A stretch of DNA of 64,000 nt from Tribonema minus (lineage: Eukaryota > Sar > Xanthophyceae > Tribonematales > Tribonemataceae): contig JAFCMP010000053.1 of assembly GCA_017506865.1 (NCBI GenBank), positions 310,001 to 374,000 on the forward strand, given 5' to 3'. The position numbers and the translations under genes are program-made. The number at the start of each line of letters is the position of its first letter. Within the stretch, counting starts at the first letter, position 1. Under the pieces are notes generated by a model that worked only from the letters and a program-made list of their open reading frames with translations, searched no databases and was not told the DNA's origin. Shown in pieces: positions 34,287 to 45,000 of this stretch.

Positions 34287-36478
34287 TGCGTCTCTGTGCT
34301 GCCATGATGCCCCTGAGGATGAGGCGAGCGCTAGGGTTGGGGGTAGGTAGCCAATTGAGGCGCTATGCCAGCGCAGCTTGTCTCAAAGAGTTCCGCATGC
34401 AGTGCACGCGAAGCGAACTTCGCAGCATGCTGCAGTGCGTCTGGGATTGGGGACGAAATGGCACGCTGAGCAACAGCAGACTCGCATTGCGAAAACAAAA
34501 ACAAGTGTCACCGGCACCTACTGACTGGCGTCCAAGCCCCTGTCGCACCTGAGGAGGTGTGGCTCATATCAACGTGTTGTGAGGAACAGCAAGGTCAAGC
34601 GCGATAGAGCCTAAAGTAGCACTAGAAGCTGATGTTGAGGTGCGAGTGACCCCCGGAAGACCACAGTTACACGCCACGTGTGACCCTCCCGCACTTACTG
34701 GGCTCAATTGACACGTCGTGTGCACCGCTGCCACCGCGCACTATGACTTTGTGGGTGGGTTTATTTAAGTTGTGGGACTCCTAAGTTGAAGTTCCTACAT
34801 GGGCATTGTGCAAAAACTTTGCTTTTGAACAGTTTCTTCAAAAAAATAAAACTAGGATTTCTGTCTCTTTGCCGGGGGTACTCCCCAACCTGCATGGCAA
34901 CACGTTTATGTATCATGAGCCTGATGAAAGCGATCTGGTCAATTATCCCACTGGGCGTATCAGTAGTGTGATGGCAATACACTGTCAGGCGCCGTGTGAC
35001 CTGTGCTTTGGCATGAAACAGGTGTACGCGCCTTCCAAGCGCATCGAGGTCTGCTGCAGCGGCAGCTCAACCTCGGGTTCGGGAATGCTGCACTCAAGCC
35101 GCAGAATAGACATCTGGCAGAGTCACACGGTTCCTGGGGTATCTGGGTACCTGGGTGCCGAAGTACATGGCTCGCGCTGCGCCAGTGGACGCTACTTATG
35201 GGCAAGCGCTTCTTCACAGCGCTGGACGCTCCGCAAGTGTCAGCATGCGCCCATGCAAACTTCAACTTCAACTGTATCTTCAACATGTGCACTTGAAGTT
35301 TGAGTTGTTGACCTCCTCAATGCTCGAACGCCGGGTGCGCGAGCAGTTAGCCCAAGCGATCCTTGTCGACATACGTCTTCCAAGATATTACACAACTCTG
35401 GGAAATATCATCAGGTTGCCGGCTGGCTCAGCCTGCCCGGCGTAGCGGTGCAGTCCCAGATCCAGGTCAGAGGCTGTATTGTCACAAAGGCATGGATCGC
35501 CAGCGTCGTTGACTTTGCCACCAGCAGCAGTCCGCAGCCGTTGCTGTTTCTAATCCGAAACAAAATGTCGGCAGCGTGCTTCTCCTCGCGTTGAAAGCAC
35601 ATTCTGTTGATGCACATCAGCACACGCACTGACGAGAGCACTGCTTCGTGCCTGGAGCTGCTTTCCTGGTTATTCATCGGGCGGGACTCATCTGCAGGAG
35701 TTTCGGGTTCGACGGTATACTGTACATGCTGAAATTTTAGGTTGATGCATGCATGTGCAGTCGACTTTTCTTCTCTGCTCCAAAGAGTCCCGCGTTGCAG
35801 ATGCATGGCATACCTGCCAGTCTGCTGATCATTTTCAAATCGCAAGCTGTAGAATAATCTCTCTAGAAGTCTGCTGTGATTATGGCTGATTGCAACATCA
35901 ACGGCATCAGCTGACTGCATCATCAATGTGGTGACTACATTCCTGAAGGGTGACAGGGACGTCAACGGCTGCTACATGCATGTGTACCTCAGCAAATGTG
36001 CAGCTCTTAAAACCAGTCGTTGCGTGATTCTAGTGCTTGATGGCTCTGCTATGCCTGATAGTGCGTTCCCAAGGTACCTCTGGACCTTCATAACATCAGG
36101 CTCAACGAGTGCTGCGCTGACAGCAGTCATGAGGTCGCTGCGGCCCTTCAAGCAGTTCGCACAGCATCCTGGTCCAGCTACCTTGCGACCTCTATTTTTG
36201 TTGTGGCAGAACTTCTAGTCTCACATCAGACTGTGCTTTCAAAGGCTGCATTCCCACACGGCCATGATGCTTGAGCGCTGCCTCGCTCACCGTGTGCGAC
36301 TTGTCTCTGCGATCTGCAGCCTTCTCCATCACCTGGGTCTCGAGGAGCTCCAGCATAAGCAGGAGGCGCACTGCAGTGGTGAGCCAGCCGCACCTGGCGA
36401 CCCCACAAGTACAGTACGGCCGCTCAACCTCAAGAAGCGACGTGCCACCCCCCCCCCTGAGGCAGCGCTCGGCCCACC
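33630..36478. other. intergenic region, no gene supported
   Basis: Begins with the CAX 3' UTR and a G-rich block (33735-33800). A (CTG)n microsatellite lies at about 34254-34284. From 34800 to 36200 the base composition is less GC-rich and there are mid-length frames on both strands (for example minus 35965-35411, 184 codons). None has a motif I recognise. The final part is presumably the promoter of the gene at 36479. Confidence 0.4.
34254..34284. repeat. (CTG)n microsatellite
   Basis: About ten consecutive CTG units in non-coding sequence. Confidence 0.9.
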
Positions 36479-37948
36479 ATGGCAGCGCACCAGCAGCACG
36501 CACCGCAGCGATGCCATGTTCATGTCGTGCAGATGATGCAGACATTTCCCGGCTGCGCCAGCGCGCAGCGCTGGGGCGCGCGCGCCATCGCACGCATCAT
36601 CCGAGACGACGGTACGCAGGACTTTGCCGCTCGCGAGCTCGGCAGGGCCGGCGCGTGCGAGGCCGTAGCCGCCGCGCTGGCGGCGCATCTCGCGGTCGCC
36701 AGTGTCCAGGGCGCTGCGCTGCATGCCGCGAGCAAGCTCGTGCGCGAGTCGGCGCGCAACTGGCGGAGGTTCGAGGCGGCGGGCCTGTGCGCCTCAGTGG
36801 TGGCGTCGATGCGCGCGCACGCTCTCGACTCCGGCATCCAGCTGCGCGGAGCGTGCGTCATCGTGGAGGTTCTCGGCGTGACCGCGAGCGTTGGAGACGC
36901 CACCGGAGATGCCTCTGAGCACGTCGTGTTCAAGGACTCGCTGACGGCCGCGCGCGCCGACGGCGTCCTCGTGCGCGCGCTGCAGAACCACCGCCGCGAT
37001 CCGGGCACGGCGGCCGCTGTGCTGCATGCCGTCGAGTCGCTCGCCAGGGCGTGGACCGGCGCCGAGGCGCTGGCCTTCTGCGCCGCAGGCGGCGCGTGCG
37101 CGGTCGTCGCCTGCGTCGGCGCGCACGCCTGCGACTGGGAGGTGCAGATGCAGTCGCTGTCGGCGCTGATCATGCTGCTGGACAGCGACGTACACGGCAG
37201 CGTCGCCGTCACCGCGAAGTTCTTGGCTGCCGGCGCCATCGCTGCGGTGACCGCGGCGCTTCGCGCTATCCCCCTGGCGCGCGCGGAAGCTTCCCTGGCC
37301 CTGGACGCGGTGTCATGTCTCGCGGCGCACGGCGCCGCAGCACAGCTGGTGGCGGCAGGCGCGGCGGAGCACGTGGTGGCGGCGGCGCGAGCGTATACCG
37401 GGGCAGATCTGTGCGACGAACACCCCCTGGCGGGGCTGACCAGCGCGGTGGGCGCCATCTCTCAACTTGCAGAGAGCGGCGAGCACGCGTGCGTCAGGCT
37501 GCGGGAGGCAGGCGAATGCGAGGCCGTACCAGCGGCCCTCGCATCACTGCCGCTGCCGGAGGATTGGGGGGGCCTGACCGCAGTGGCTCACTTATTTTGC
37601 CTGTCGTCGATTGAGAGCCTGGCGAGCAGCGGCAGCTCTGTCGGCGCAGGAGCCGTGGACTGCCTGGCGCGTGCGGGTGCGTGCGAGGCTGTTGTAGACA
37701 CGTTACGAGAGTTCCTGAAACAGGTCAAGGGCGAGCGACTTGTCACAGACACTGTCAAGGCAGCCATTGACGCTATGATAGTTCTGACCAAGAGCAGTTG
37801 TGTGGCCGCACAGCTGGGTTGCGCAGGCGCACGGAGCGCAGTTGCAAGTGCCATGGCTGCCTACCCAGAACATGAGGACATGCAGGAGAGAGGTACCATG
37901 CTGAAGGACAATCTGGCGGCCGCTGCTGCCAGCAGGTCAAGAAAGTGA
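36479..37948 (+). CDS. armadillo/HEAT-like helical-repeat protein, single exon, 489 aa
   Basis: An uninterrupted 490-codon frame starting in a favourable CCACCATGG context and ending AGAAAGTGA. The sequence is almost wholly alpha-helical with recurring blocks about 40-45 residues apart: RAGACEAVAAALAAHL, AAGLCASVVASMRAH, GGACAVVACVGAH, LAAGAIAAVTAALRA, VAAGAAEHVVAAARAY, EAGECEAVPAALASL, RAGACEAVVDTLREFL. Each has the G-A/I-x-x-A/V-V-x-A-L pattern of an armadillo helix 3 start. Such proteins are scaffolds that hold peptides or other proteins; nothing shows the partner or location. No signal peptide or membrane segment. The gene is intronless and has no echo repeats, unlike its intron-rich neighbours; it could be a retrocopy, but no poly(A) remnant is obvious. 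Confidence 0.8.
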   Translation: MAAHQQHAPQRCHVHVVQMMQTFPGCASAQRWGARAIARIIRDDGTQDFAARELGRAGACEAVAAALAAHLAVASVQGAALHAASKLVRESARNWRRFEAAGLCASVVASMRAHALDSGIQLRGACVIVEVLGVTASVGDATGDASEHVVFKDSLTAARADGVLVRALQNHRRDPGTAAAVLHAVESLARAWTGAEALAFCAAGGACAVVACVGAHACDWEVQMQSLSALIMLLDSDVHGSVAVTAKFLAAGAIAAVTAALRAIPLARAEASLALDAVSCLAAHGAAAQLVAAGAAEHVVAAARAYTGADLCDEHPLAGLTSAVGAISQLAESGEHACVRLREAGECEAVPAALASLPLPEDWGGLTAVAHLFCLSSIESLASSGSSVGAGAVDCLARAGACEAVVDTLREFLKQVKGERLVTDTVKAAIDAMIVLTKSSCVAAQLGCAGARSAVASAMAAYPEHEDMQERGTMLKDNLAAAAASRSRK

Positions 37949-39777
37949 ACAGAACACCATGATATCATTATACCTCTGTATACATTTATGTGGTATACTG
38001 TATTTATAAAGTGCATTTGCAGTGTTTTAGGTTCTTGTTCTTCACCACGTCCAGCTGCCACAAAGTGTGCCTGCAGGGCTTGAATGGCACTGCACACAAC
38101 GCACGTTCTGGAGAGTCATTGCCACCTTGAATGTCTAGTGAACTTGTATGCATAGTTTATCAGCGAATTTGTTGAAGTACGGGTGCTTCCGAGTTGTGAG
38201 TAAAAACAAACATAAGGCCGCTACTGCAGCCCACAACACACCTGTTTGTCCAAAAATTGCATGATGAGCTATGCGGTCTGCCCTCAGAGGTACATGCTGG
38301 CTAAGTCTGAGACATAACCTAAGTACAGCTGTCAGCGTGCAGACATGCTGCATGACAAGCCACAGCACCTCCATTTAATGCATGCAGTGCAGTGTGTGTG
38401 CACTTCAGGTCTTGCTCCGGTGGTGGAGCAGTGCTCAGCGCAGCATATGGCCATGTCGGTGCCGTAATGTAACAACATGTAGTCGCAAGTACGTCATCAC
38501 GTACCATGCAACGGATCAGTGCTGACACCGAATGATACTCTAGAATATGAGTGAGGTCCATATTTCGACAGTGCGTGTGCCAATGGCCAGCATACGACGA
38601 AGACAGAGCACGACGCAATGCAGCCTGCAACGGCGCCACAGAATCCTTTGTACATTCAGCACTATGACGCGTATGCAGCACTACAGCCACGATGCCGCAG
38701 CATCCGAGCGCCGCCGTCATGCAGGCCTCAACACCAGCCAGCGATGCGCACGATGTTGACCTGGTAACAGGGCGGGACTACACGTGCTGCGCATCGCACC
38801 CTAGTCGATACAGTTGCCCGTGTGCGCGCACGCTGTCTGAGCTGCAGCCCCTACTATTGACACAATGTGTGGCGGGAAGGCCGCGTCGGTCGCGAGGTAG
38901 CTGCAGCAAATGAGCGCTGACGCGATGAAAAAATTCAAGGGCTAGCTGCGCTGCACCGCTGCGCCAATGGAGCGCTGCCGCTCAACCGCGCGGCAGTGCC
39001 TAATTCCGAGTAGGGTAGGAGTAGGGTTAGGGTTAGGGCCTAGCCCTACACCCTGACTAACCGCGCGGCGGCGGCGTGCCTTGTTCCGGTTAGGGTCAGG
39101 ATTAGGGTAAGTGTTAAGGTTAGGGCCTGACCCTGAACCCTGACCCTCGCGGTGCGGCGCGCCTCGATGCGCCTCAGTGTGTGTGAGGGCTGCCTCTGAG
39201 CACTGGGCATGTGAAGTATACTATTATAACGTGGCTGACCAGATGTGTGAACTGCCGCAACTAAACCCTGCGCGCCGCCTCTGGCGCAGTCTGGGGAGGG
39301 TTTGAAGTGCTGCGCCACCGCACAGAACACCACGCGTTCACTGGGGGCACTGCCGCAGGCAAACGGAAAACGAATAACCGTGCTGCTCAGGTGCGTGAGG
39401 TTATCGTGAGTGAATTGCTCCAGCGGACTGACTGTTCAGAAGTGCAACTACAGCTCCACAACACGGAAGACGCTAATGTGAGGCAAGTGATTCAGCTGAT
39501 CATTTCAGTCAAAAGAGCGAGCCTCCTCAGAAAGCAATAAGCTACAAAAGAAAGTGACTGTGTTCAGAAAGGCAACTGCACTACAGGCGCTGCTTCAACA
39601 TAGACAGGTGCGCGAGCCATCGAGGTCCGGAGAGCTAGCCCCCCAACAGAACAATAAAGAAGAGTAAACGAATGGGACTCATGCGACTGTATTCAGAAAT
39701 GCAAGTACGGCTCCACTTCGCCGCGCGCGCACGCACCAGATGAAAAATGTTGAAGTAGCCTGCTGCGTGCGCACGCC
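37949..39777. other. tail-to-tail intergenic region
   Basis: 3' UTR side of the armadillo-like gene: AT-richer with TGTATTTATAAAG near 38000, a possible poly(A)-signal region. It also contains telomere-type variants at 39012-39140. Frames on both strands (for example minus 38720-38319) lack recognisable motifs. Confidence 0.45.
39010..39140. repeat. degenerate TTAGGG/CCCTGA tract
   Basis: Two similar blocks (GTAGGGTTAGGGTTAGGGCC and GTTAAGGTTAGGGCCTGACC) spaced about 105 bp apart, each followed by CCCTGA/CCCTAC units in the opposite orientation. This is a rare telomere-type tract outside an intron. Confidence 0.8.
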
Positions 39778-40692
39778 TCACCGCGGCGCGTCGAGCGGCA
39801 CGCTCTCGTCGTGCCCCGCGGCGCCGTGCGCGTGGTACACGTCCTCGTACGCGGCGGGGAAGCACTTGGGCAGCGGCGCGCCGTCCGCCTCTGCGCACAC
39901 GGGCGCCGCGACGAAGCCGTCGTCACCCATCGAGTGGCGCTCCAGCGCCGCGCGCAGGCGCTCGAGCAGCTCGTCCTTGCGCCCCGCCACCGGCAGGCCG
40001 CGCGCGCTGAGCTCCCGCTTGAGCTCCTCCACTTTGAGGCCGCGCAGCGCGGCGAAGGCGGCGGCGGGGTCGCGGTTGTCACGCCACCAGGGGGCGTAGT
40101 CCCCTAGCGTGTCCAGCCCCTGGTCCTGCACCTCCTGCAGGTACCACGGGACGCCGTTCGCGTCGCGCCGCCCCCCGCCCCCCCCCCGCCCGCCCCGCGG
40201 CAGCAGCACGGCGCCGCTCTGCCAGGCCTTGACGGCGGCGTTGGCGCTGCCGGCTCCCCTGCCGCCCGCTCCGCCCCTGCCACCGCCTCCTCCGCCCCGC
40301 CCTTGCCGATCCCCGGATCTGTCGATGACCTCGTTGGCGAACCGCCTGCCGCCATCTTGCTGTAGCTGCTGCTGCTGTGGTCGGGGGCGCTGGCCTCTGC
40401 CGCCCACAGTGCCTCTGTCTGACCGGGGAGGAGGTGGCGGAGGCCCCAGCATGGGCCCTCGCACTGGCATGACCTCGAAGTCGTCATCGTCACCAGGAGC
40501 AGGCCTCCTTTTGCTGCTGTAGAGCGTCAGCGCTGCAGCTCTGTGGTGCTGATGTTCAAGTGCCAGGTGATGATGGGCAGCCTGGCTGCTGCTGCTGCTA
40601 CTGCATGGCGGTGGTGGCGCAAAAGACTGTGCAGTTGGAGCGCTGCCGAGTAGCAAGCCCAGAGCCAGTACTTTCCTTCCAGGGGCTTCCAT
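39778..40692 (-). CDS. SAP-domain protein with secretory/plastid-type leader, single exon, 304 aa
   Basis: Single 305-codon frame, ATG at 40692, stop at 39780-39778. Residues 1-22 are a signal peptide (charged start, then VLALGLLLGSAPTAQ), followed directly by SFAPPPP: the AQ-S-F-A-P junction resembles the ASAFAP cleavage motif of red secondary-plastid proteins. Then come a Pro/Gln/Gly-rich linker, an RGG-like basic Gly block (about 131-176), VPWYLQEVQDQ and APWWRDN (181-206), and a SAP fold (about 215-252: LKVEELKRELSARGLPVAGR then KDELLERL). SAP domains bind nucleic acid, so a plastid nucleoid or RNA-binding role is plausible but inferred. It is intronless with no echoes. Alternative: a secreted protein if the FAP match is fortuitous. 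Confidence 0.8.
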   Translation of the reverse strand: MEAPGRKVLALGLLLGSAPTAQSFAPPPPCSSSSSSQAAHHHLALEHQHHRAAALTLYSSKRRPAPGDDDDFEVMPVRGPMLGPPPPPPRSDRGTVGGRGQRPRPQQQQLQQDGGRRFANEVIDRSGDRQGRGGGGGGRGGAGGRGAGSANAAVKAWQSGAVLLPRGGRGGGGGRRDANGVPWYLQEVQDQGLDTLGDYAPWWRDNRDPAAAFAALRGLKVEELKRELSARGLPVAGRKDELLERLRAALERHSMGDDGFVAAPVCAEADGAPLPKCFPAAYEDVYHAHGAAGHDESVPLDAPR

Positions 40693-41487
40693 CTCTCGTG
40701 TCTTCGTCTGAGCTTTTTTTTTTTAAGGTTTCGTTGAGCGGTGCTGTGTGCTGCGCTGACGCATCTGGCAGATGACCCTGCTTATGAGCGTGAGTCGATG
40801 ACATGATTCCTAGTGGCTTTGCTCCTACAGGTGGTGCGCAACAAGGACTCTTAACGCTCCGACTGAGGCTGCCGAGACCTTTGCCTGTTCGCTGCCCCGC
40901 GCTGATGGTGCGCGCTGCAAACTCAAAGTCAGTTTTGAGTGCAGCCGAGGTCTTGAAGCGCGCGGTGCTGTCTCCGTGAGGCAGTTGATGGGATGCCTCA
41001 CATATGGTACAAGATCATGGTAGTATGCTGCTTGCTTGCAGCCGCTCAATATGTGCAGCTGGCGCCTGTTACTGTGCGGCTGATGCTGTTCACATGCAAA
41101 TTGGATCTGCACTCACTGCTCGAGACCTCGGAGCCACAACACCAGGACAGCGCAGACCGCTTCTCACACCCGAAGCCACATTTTGCCCGTAAAGTAAGCA
41201 GGTAATGCATTCAAGGTACACAAAGCGCTGCGTATGCCCCCCCCCCACGCGCCACACGCGTGCGTGCGCCATCCGCCACTCGACGGGACCACGCAGGAGA
41301 CAGGGTGCACCGCACGCGCGGCCGCCAACGAGCCGTAGCCCACAGCAGCAGCAGCGGCAGCAGCAGCGCTCAGGCAGAGCCCCCAGGCTCCGCGCATCTC
41401 AGCGCTCAACGCGCCCCCGCAGCCGCCCCCCTCGCCGCCGCATGCACGGCAGCGATGGCAACGACTGCAGTGGACGCGAACCCTGCG
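40693..41487. other. intergenic between two minus-strand genes
   Basis: Holds the promoter of the SAP-domain gene and the 3' UTR of the large ATPase gene. A T-run (40713-40723 on plus) lies just upstream of the SAP gene. No coding feature is supported. Confidence 0.45.
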
Positions 41488-41970
41488 CTATCCGCCGCCG
41501 CCGCCGATGCGCTGGCCCTGCGGTGGCCCGCGGCTGCCGCCGCCCGACGCTGCCGATCGATCGTCGTCTTCTTCGTCTTCGTCGTTGTCGTCGTCGTCGT
41601 CGTCGTCGTCGCCGCTTTGTTCGGCTCCTTTTGCGGCTGCGCCGTGGCCTGCAGCGCTGGCCTTGCCTGCACCGCCCTCCGCCTCGCCGTCCTCCTCTTC
41701 TTCTTCGCTCCCTTCCTCCTCCTCCTCATCTGCGGGAGCCGCAAGTGTGCGTCACAGAGCGATGGTGGTGGTTAGCTGAGAGTGTAACAGTTGTGGCACG
41801 GTCGTTGTCGCTGGAACTTGATTCAACTTAATTCTCATCAGCAGCAACACCATCACTGCTCTGCCTGCCCACGCAAAAACGACACGTGTTGGTGAATTCA
41901 TTCACCTTCTTCATCTTCGCCCTCTTCATCCTCCTCCTCATCATCATCGTCGTCGCTATCCTCCTCGCTA

Positions 41971-42003
<33 letters not shown>

Positions 42004-42009
42004 TCGTCA

Positions 42010-42052
<43 letters not shown>

Positions 42053-45000
42053 AGCCGTCGTCGGAGCCGTGCTCGCCGTTGGCGGCCTTGCGCGCCTCCA
42101 GCGCGCTGTTGATCCTGCTGTTGAGCGCCATGGCGCTCGACAGGGCCTCCAGCCGCACCGGCGCAAAGTAGTTGGGCAGTGGGCAGAGGTCCTGCGGCGT
42201 GGGTTAGGGTTAGCAACGGGTTTAGGGTAGGGTTAGAGATGAGATTAGGGTTAGGGCTGGGATTAGCCATGATTTTGTCTACATCGCACTGATTTGGCTG
42301 GGTAACTGCTGACTGATGTGCACAGCATGTTGGCTGGGTGAGAAAGGAGGCTTCGCAGCTGGGCTGGTCAGCAGACTCTTGTTTTATGGTATATAACATG
42401 AATGTGGTGGCCGAGCAGTGCCCCTGTGACCTGAGAAATGCGGTCCACGCCATTCTACATAGTGGGGGAGAAGCACATGCTGTGAAACATATACACTGCA
42501 CCACCACAGACTCCTTGTAGGATGCAGGAACACTAGAGCATCTGAAATTTGGTTCCCTGCAGGCGAGTCTGCTGAGGTAGGTGTTAGGGTTAGGGGTTAG
42601 GGTTAGGCCAGCGCCTCCATGAGCTTGGACGCGCGGCCCACGCCATTCTACATACCTAGAAGTAAGTACATGCTGTGAAGTATATACTTCTATACAATGC
42701 AGCTTACGATTATGTGCAGGATGCAGGAACATAAAGCATCTGGAATTTGGTCCCTTATATTTGCCTGATAGGTGTCCAGCAGCGCTCCCATGAGCTTGGA
42801 CGCGCGGCCGACGTCATTCTACATACTTGGAATAAGTACATACTTTATATATATACTTAAGAAGACACTGCACCAGTAACTACTTGTGGGAAGCAGCATT
42901 GCTAGACTATCTTAATCATGGTCTCTTCCGGCGCAATCGCTCACCTGATAGGTGTCCAGCAGCGCCTCCATGAGCTTGGACGCGCGGCCGACGTCGTCGA
43001 GCTCGCCGTCGACGATGCGCACGAGCTCCGTCGTCGCCCGCACCTCCATCAGCCCGTGGCCAAGCTGCATCACCGCGACATCATCATTGCAGCAGCAGCA
43101 GCGTCAGCTCTGCACACTGGCAGCTCATCTACATGATAATACATTTTGAACATGAGGACGTGCTCCGTCGTCGCCCGCACCACCATCAGCCCGTGGCCGA
43201 GCTGCATCGCCGCGACATCATCATTGCAGCAGCAGCAGCGTTAGCGTGTCAACGCATGTACTTCAGAATGCTGCGGCAGCAGCAGCAGCAGCAGCGTTAG
43301 CTCTGCCCAGTGCCAACGCATCTACTCCAGAGTACTTCGCAACATGGCTATGAGTGGGGGCCATGCGCACCAAGTGGTTATATTCGCTTACACGGTCACA
43401 GCATTGAGCCTTCTAGATCGCCACAACAGCGTATCTTGCCACCCTATTCCACCAGCACTGGGTTGCAGGCCCACGGGCCCTCGGAACGCTCCAACTGTCC
43501 ACAGTCCGTGCTCACAAGCCCTGCTTTGAGGACCGGCAGCTTGTGAAGCCGCTCTACTGCGCCCCGCCGGTGCATCTCAAATCGATTCACTGCGCAGCAC
43601 CAGCAGCGGCAGCGGCAGCGGCGCGTGCGACGCAACGTCGCCCCCCGCGCGCCGCCGCCGCTGCCGCCGTCACCATCCAGCACGCGTAGGTAGGTGTGCA
43701 AAGCGGTGTACGCGCGTGCTTACCAAGAGCCACTACAGCACGCCTGACGCAAATCGGACGTGATACAGCCCAGGTCTCGACTGCGGAAAATCCGATGCGC
43801 TGGCGCGGATGGTGCTAACCTCGAGGGCTTCACCCACCTCTTTCGACAGCTTGATGGACGTCTCGAGCAGCGCGATGATCTTGGCGTTCTCCTGCTCGCG
43901 CGCCGCCACCTCCGCCGCCGTCATGTACTCGGAGCCCGTGCTGTCCTCGCCGTCGCTGGGGGGCTCGTGCGACGCCGCAATGCCGCCGCCGCCGCCGCTG
44001 CCGCCACTGCCGGAGAGCGCTGCCGCGGCGGCGGCGGCGCCGCTGCTGCTGAACTGCGCCGACGTGCGCGCCGCCGTCTCGCGCGCCTCGCGCTCGCAGA
44101 GCATGAGATCCGCCTGGATGTGACAGCGCTCAGGGGTGGGGGGGGGCAGTTGGTTGGTGTGTGTGTGTATTTGGGGGGGGGGGGGGGGGGGGCGTTCATG
44201 TCTCGAGGAGGCTGTAGCCGTCGCGAGTGGAGAAGATTTTGCATCAAAAGATGGTATGTGCGTTGCAGACGGCTCTTCGTAGCACAGCTGCAACTAGAGT
44301 AGCCTCAGGATGAGGGGTAGGGTTCGGAGTCTTTGGAGTTGCCTAAACTGCAGGGTCAGGAACCCCCTCGAAAACCTCTTGGTCTCAACCCCTGAGCTTC
44401 CTTATAAATGCTGGTTGCGCTCACCGAGATGGTGGCAGCCGAGTACAATTTCGCTCTTGCGCGTGCACGCAAGCAAGGGGACGGACACCTGGCTTTGGCT
44501 CTCGATATGCGGCACTCGAGGACACACCTAATCAGAGCGACTGCATACGCAGCAGAATGCGATACTGTTCTTGTCATCCTGCCAGGTACAAGGTACGGGC
44601 ATCATCATCATATGACATCTGAAAATGTCATCACCAGGACCTGCTTTCAAGTGCAGCAAGTGCCGTTTCATGTCCAAGAGTATGGTGTGCACCTAGGGAT
44701 ACGGCAGCAGCGGGTTGGCACAGGATGGGGCTTTCACCACTTGTGTTATTAGGATCAAGTCCATTCTTACAAGTGCACTGCACCTGGGCGTGCCGCCGCA
44801 TGATGCAGTTGGACAGACTTGTCGGACGCCAAGTGATCCATGAGAGAAGACGAACCACGCGACTCAACAAAAACTTGCACCGGCACTGTTGACACTGGAA
44901 AAATTTGTCACCGGTGGTCTAAGTAGGTCTCTGCAAATAGCCTCTTTTTGGTAGTAAGTGTTTGTGTAAGCTCCCAGCAGGGACAGTGTGCTCACGCTCA

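Noticed and set aside
35411-35965. 184-codon minus-strand frame
   Set aside because: Composition is less biased than its surroundings, so it could be real, but no motif, splice context or homologue can be named; left unannotated.
36520-37458. 312-codon minus-strand frame
   Set aside because: Antisense to the armadillo-like gene; Ala/Ser/Thr/Arg-rich mirror frame with no motif.
41205-41831. 208-codon plus-strand Arg/Pro-rich frame
   Set aside because: It is antisense to the acidic last exon of the ATPase gene, whose frame and phase fit the preceding exon.
41886-42230. Plus-strand frame rich in Val/Ile, looking like a membrane helix
   Set aside because: It is the complement of the poly-Asp codons in the ATPase exon, not a real transmembrane protein.
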